64,000 bases of DNA. It comes from Bacillus changyiensis (GTDB taxonomy: Bacteria; Bacillota; Bacilli; Bacillales; Bacillaceae). The position numbers were made by a program, and so were the translations under genes. Of the stretch, positions 62,082-64,000 are shown one piece after another; within the stretch, counting starts at the first letter, position 1; each line of letters starts with the position of its first letter. Location: positions 177,004 to 241,003 of the forward strand of contig NZ_JAQFWW010000004.1 of the NCBI RefSeq assembly GCF_027706145.1, in the 5' to 3' direction. The notes under the pieces were generated by a model. It made no database searches, was not told the DNA's origin, and was given only the letters and a program-made list of their open reading frames with translations.

Positions 62082-62598
62082 TGCTCTCCCCCCTCTTACT
62101 TATCACTATGCGAGTCCTCTTTTAAGTTTGCCAGTTGTTTTCATATTCAGGATTTGCAAATCCACTTTCTAGTGAAAATGTTGCTACAGAAAATATTGAA
62201 GGAAAGATGAATTTCACTGAACAGTGGGATTTCATCAAAACGGTGTAGTGCTAAGAAGTATTGGAGGCATTAAATGGATATGATGTCCGAAAAATCAAGT
62301 TTATTTATAGAGAAAGTATTATTTTTTTCCGGCTAACACTTTCGTGAAGCCTTCGCTGAAGTCGCTAGGTTAAAGTCATATGAGATCAAAATCTTGTTGG
62401 ACAAAAAGATGAAGTATTATATCGTAACTGGTGCATTAGCAAAGTTGGGAGAACTGAAGAAAGTATTAAACGGTTAGAAGTTTTCCGTTTGTCAGATGAT
62501 GAAGCTAGCTTTAATTTTGGGCAACTCTAAAAGTTTCGGGAATTGTTCGGATAATATTAATTCTTAGATAGAGAAAAGCCCATTTTTGGGCTTTTCAT
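62082..62598. other. Region with gene debris
   Basis: No intact gene. Between about 62375 and 62530 a plus-strand frame reads VGQKDEVLYRNWCISKVGRT then EESIKRLEVFRLSDDEAS and stops at FGQL, protein-like but without a start, so probably a remnant. A short T-rich hairpin follows near 62573-62595. Confidence 0.4.
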
Positions 62599-63381
62599 TT
62601 AGCGTTCACAAGCGTATTGATCATGATCTCGATCAAATTTAGATTGGTAGGCAGGATGAGAACGAGGTACACCATTTGGATATTTCTTTCTTAATTCAGT
62701 GCAATTTTTAAAAACTTGGGAAGCAACTCGTTTTTTAGGAGCACTCTGTTTTGGAGCTGGCTTAGACTTTTTAACTTTTTTAGATGTACTAACAGCGCAT
62801 CCTTTAAATCCTTTATTCGTCACATAACTAGAATGACGCCAGATACCAATATTATTGTTTTTAGCAATACTCTCAACTTTTTTATATTGTTTAACATATT
62901 TTGTATTTGGCGGATACACATAAGCTACTCTGGCAAGCCCAGCTTTCAGTAGATTTTCTTGAACAGATCTTCCGTCAACATATACATAGGCTAGTAATCT
63001 TCCATATTTGTCAGTACGGTTTCCTTTATCGAATTCCAATTGAAGTTTACCTTTGCTGACCAGTTCTCTATTCTTTTTTGAAGCGTCTTTCCCATATGGC
63101 TGAACACATGTATTTGGCTTCTTAGTTTCTGGTGTATCAACCAATAAATAGCGAACTGTTTTTTCTTTACCTTTGTATTTAACTTTAATCGTATCCCCAT
63201 CGACAGCATGAACTAGAGTGACAGAGACACGTTTTGTGCTATTAACTTTTCCTTGTTCCTTCTGTGTTTTCGTTACTTTTTGAGCTGTAAGAACTTTTTT
63301 CTCCCCTTGATCCTTAAAAGCACAACCTGCTAATGAAAAGCTTATTATGAATGCAATGCATGCCAAAATCCACTTCTTCAC
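62599..63381 (-). CDS. yncB: Lipoprotein thermonuclease with excalibur domain
   Basis: Extracellular staphylococcal-nuclease-type enzyme, 260 aa. Lipobox FSLAGCAF (Cys near residue 20), SNase domain about 50-195 with VDGDTIKVKY, RYLLVDTPETKKP and DKYGRLLAYVYVDG (catalytic Arg, Glu and Arg positions present), a Lys/Pro linker, and a C-terminal excalibur domain (FKNCTELRKKYPNG...DRDHDQYACE) with its DxDxDxxxCE calcium motif. Closest named relative is B. subtilis YncB. GGAGGATT precedes the ATG. Confidence 0.88.
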   Translation of the reverse strand: MKKWILACIAFIISFSLAGCAFKDQGEKKVLTAQKVTKTQKEQGKVNSTKRVSVTLVHAVDGDTIKVKYKGKEKTVRYLLVDTPETKKPNTCVQPYGKDASKKNRELVSKGKLQLEFDKGNRTDKYGRLLAYVYVDGRSVQENLLKAGLARVAYVYPPNTKYVKQYKKVESIAKNNNIGIWRHSSYVTNKGFKGCAVSTSKKVKKSKPAPKQSAPKKRVASQVFKNCTELRKKYPNGVPRSHPAYQSKFDRDHDQYACER

Positions 63382-63474
63382 TTTGAAATCCTCCTATTCT
63401 TCAAACATATATATAATCAACTAAAGAAAACAAAATTTCAAGGGGAAAATAAAATTTTGCGACAACCAAGCTAA

Positions 63475-63552
63475 TCGAGTAGAGGGAAAATAATTTAATT
63501 ATTTTCGCCCCTCTCACACCACCGTACGTACGGTTCCGTATACGGCGGTTCA
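63475..63552 (-). ncRNA. Group II intron domains V and VI
   Basis: On the minus strand, domain V is GAACCGCCGTATACGG followed by AACCGTACGTACGGTGGT (63510-63551). It folds into the two-part hairpin with an internal CG bulge. It is followed by a domain VI hairpin (CGAAAATAATT / AATTATTTTC) and the intron end near CTACTCGAT. The intron is on the minus strand and its 5' part lies beyond the right edge. Confidence 0.85.
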
Positions 63553-63554
63553 AT

Positions 63555-64000
63555 TTATATTACAGTGTGTACTTTTAGATAATGTTCTAAAGCAGAGGGA
63601 AGTCCCCTCTGCTTTAGTCTTTTGTTTGAGATTGCTCTTTGAACAACTTTCGATAGTCCGATGTACCGGTAACCTCTTCGGCAGAGAGTTAATCCGGTCG
63701 CCTCTTCCTTAGGAATCCCTAATTGAACAAGCGATTTAATTTGTTTCTTCGGTACCTTCCATTGTTTCCAGATGATAACTCTAATTCTGGAGCGAAGCTT
63801 CTTATCTATCTCAGTCATTGCTTTTCTCATATTTGAGATTCTAAAGTAATTAACCCACCCAATTATGACTTGTTTTAACTTTAAAACTCGGTAGTCAAGC
63901 GGTACACTCCCATTTCGCTTTGTTAGTTTCCGAAGCTTTCTTTGAAATTTTTGTACGGATATTGAATGGGGTTTTACTTGGTATTTTTGATTTTTTAAAT
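63555..64000 (-). CDS. Group II intron maturase/RT, C-terminus
   Basis: C-terminal end of an LtrA-type reverse transcriptase/maturase, entering from the right edge. The open frame reads KPHSISVQKFQRKLRKLTKR, GWVNYFRISNMRKAMTEIDK and WKQWKVPKKQIKSLVQLGI: the GIIM maturase (domain X) signature that binds the intron RNA. The stop at 63555 lies 3 nt before domain V. The catalytic RT part is outside the window. Confidence 0.93.
   Translation of the reverse strand, partial: LKNQKYQVKPHSISVQKFQRKLRKLTKRNGSVPLDYRVLKLKQVIIGWVNYFRISNMRKAMTEIDKKLRSRIRVIIWKQWKVPKKQIKSLVQLGIPKEEATGLTLCRRGYRYIGLSKVVQRAISNKRLKQRGLPSALEHYLKVHTVI

Overview
The window reads as a chromosome segment of a low-GC, spore-forming Bacillus of the B. 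subtilis/B. pumilus type. The evidence is gene content and order: mreB-radC-maf-spoIIB-comC-folC-valS-ysxE-spoVID, then hemL-B-D-C-X-A, ysxD/ysxC-lonA-lonB-clpX-tig-ysoA, then the ilv-leu operon, and further right ysnB-rdgB-rph-gerM. Nearly all of it is on the minus strand. Species is an inference; I cannot run a marker search.

Core left part (1-37.7 kb). Cell-shape genes (mreC start, mreB), DNA and nucleotide housekeeping (radC, maf), sporulation and competence genes (spoIIB, comC), folate (folC) and a T-box-controlled valS are followed by the spore-coat pair ysxE-spoVID. The complete glutamate-to-uroporphyrinogen heme operon hemA-X-C-D-B-L comes next, then the YsxC/LonA/LonB/ClpX/trigger factor protein-quality block. 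The branched-chain operon ilvB-H-C-leuA-B-C-D has a T-box leader, and an ilvE-type aminotransferase lies directly upstream of that leader.

Accessory block (37.7-58.0 kb). It begins with two probable spore-associated low-complexity proteins, one behind a SigK-like promoter, several unrecognised small ORFs, a CwlJ germination hydrolase, an FMN reductase, a secreted protein, a cytochrome P450 and an MmcQ/YjbR protein. A decayed mobile remnant follows (46.3-49.2 kb): frameshifted genes, an alpha/beta hydrolase, and a divergent promoter with three evenly spaced operator-like repeats. From 49288 to 57981 lies an 8.7-kb prophage-derived element bounded by a duplicated 3' part of tRNA-Arg(TCT). It keeps the lysis module (L-Ala-D-Glu endolysin, holin), a tail-protein stub and a truncated tyrosine integrase. 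Its cargo is a probable type I toxin (27-aa membrane peptide plus predicted antisense promoter) and a YwqH/YwqI/LXG polymorphic-toxin operon.

Most interesting structure. Downstream of the full LXG toxin (papain-like C-terminal domain) and its candidate immunity gene are two more toxin-immunity remnants in tandem. Each boundary carries a short copy of the 3' end of the neighbouring endolysin gene, and the second cassette starts with a 120-bp copy of the LXG toxin's linker. This looks like a stack of superseded toxin tips left by repeated recombination between the toxin linker and the endolysin tail.

Right part (58.1-64 kb). ysnB-rdgB-rph-gerM is core. Upstream of gerM the window holds a YunB-type sporulation protein, a lipoprotein thermonuclease with an excalibur domain, and the 3' end of a group II intron (maturase C-terminus plus domains V/VI) running off the edge.
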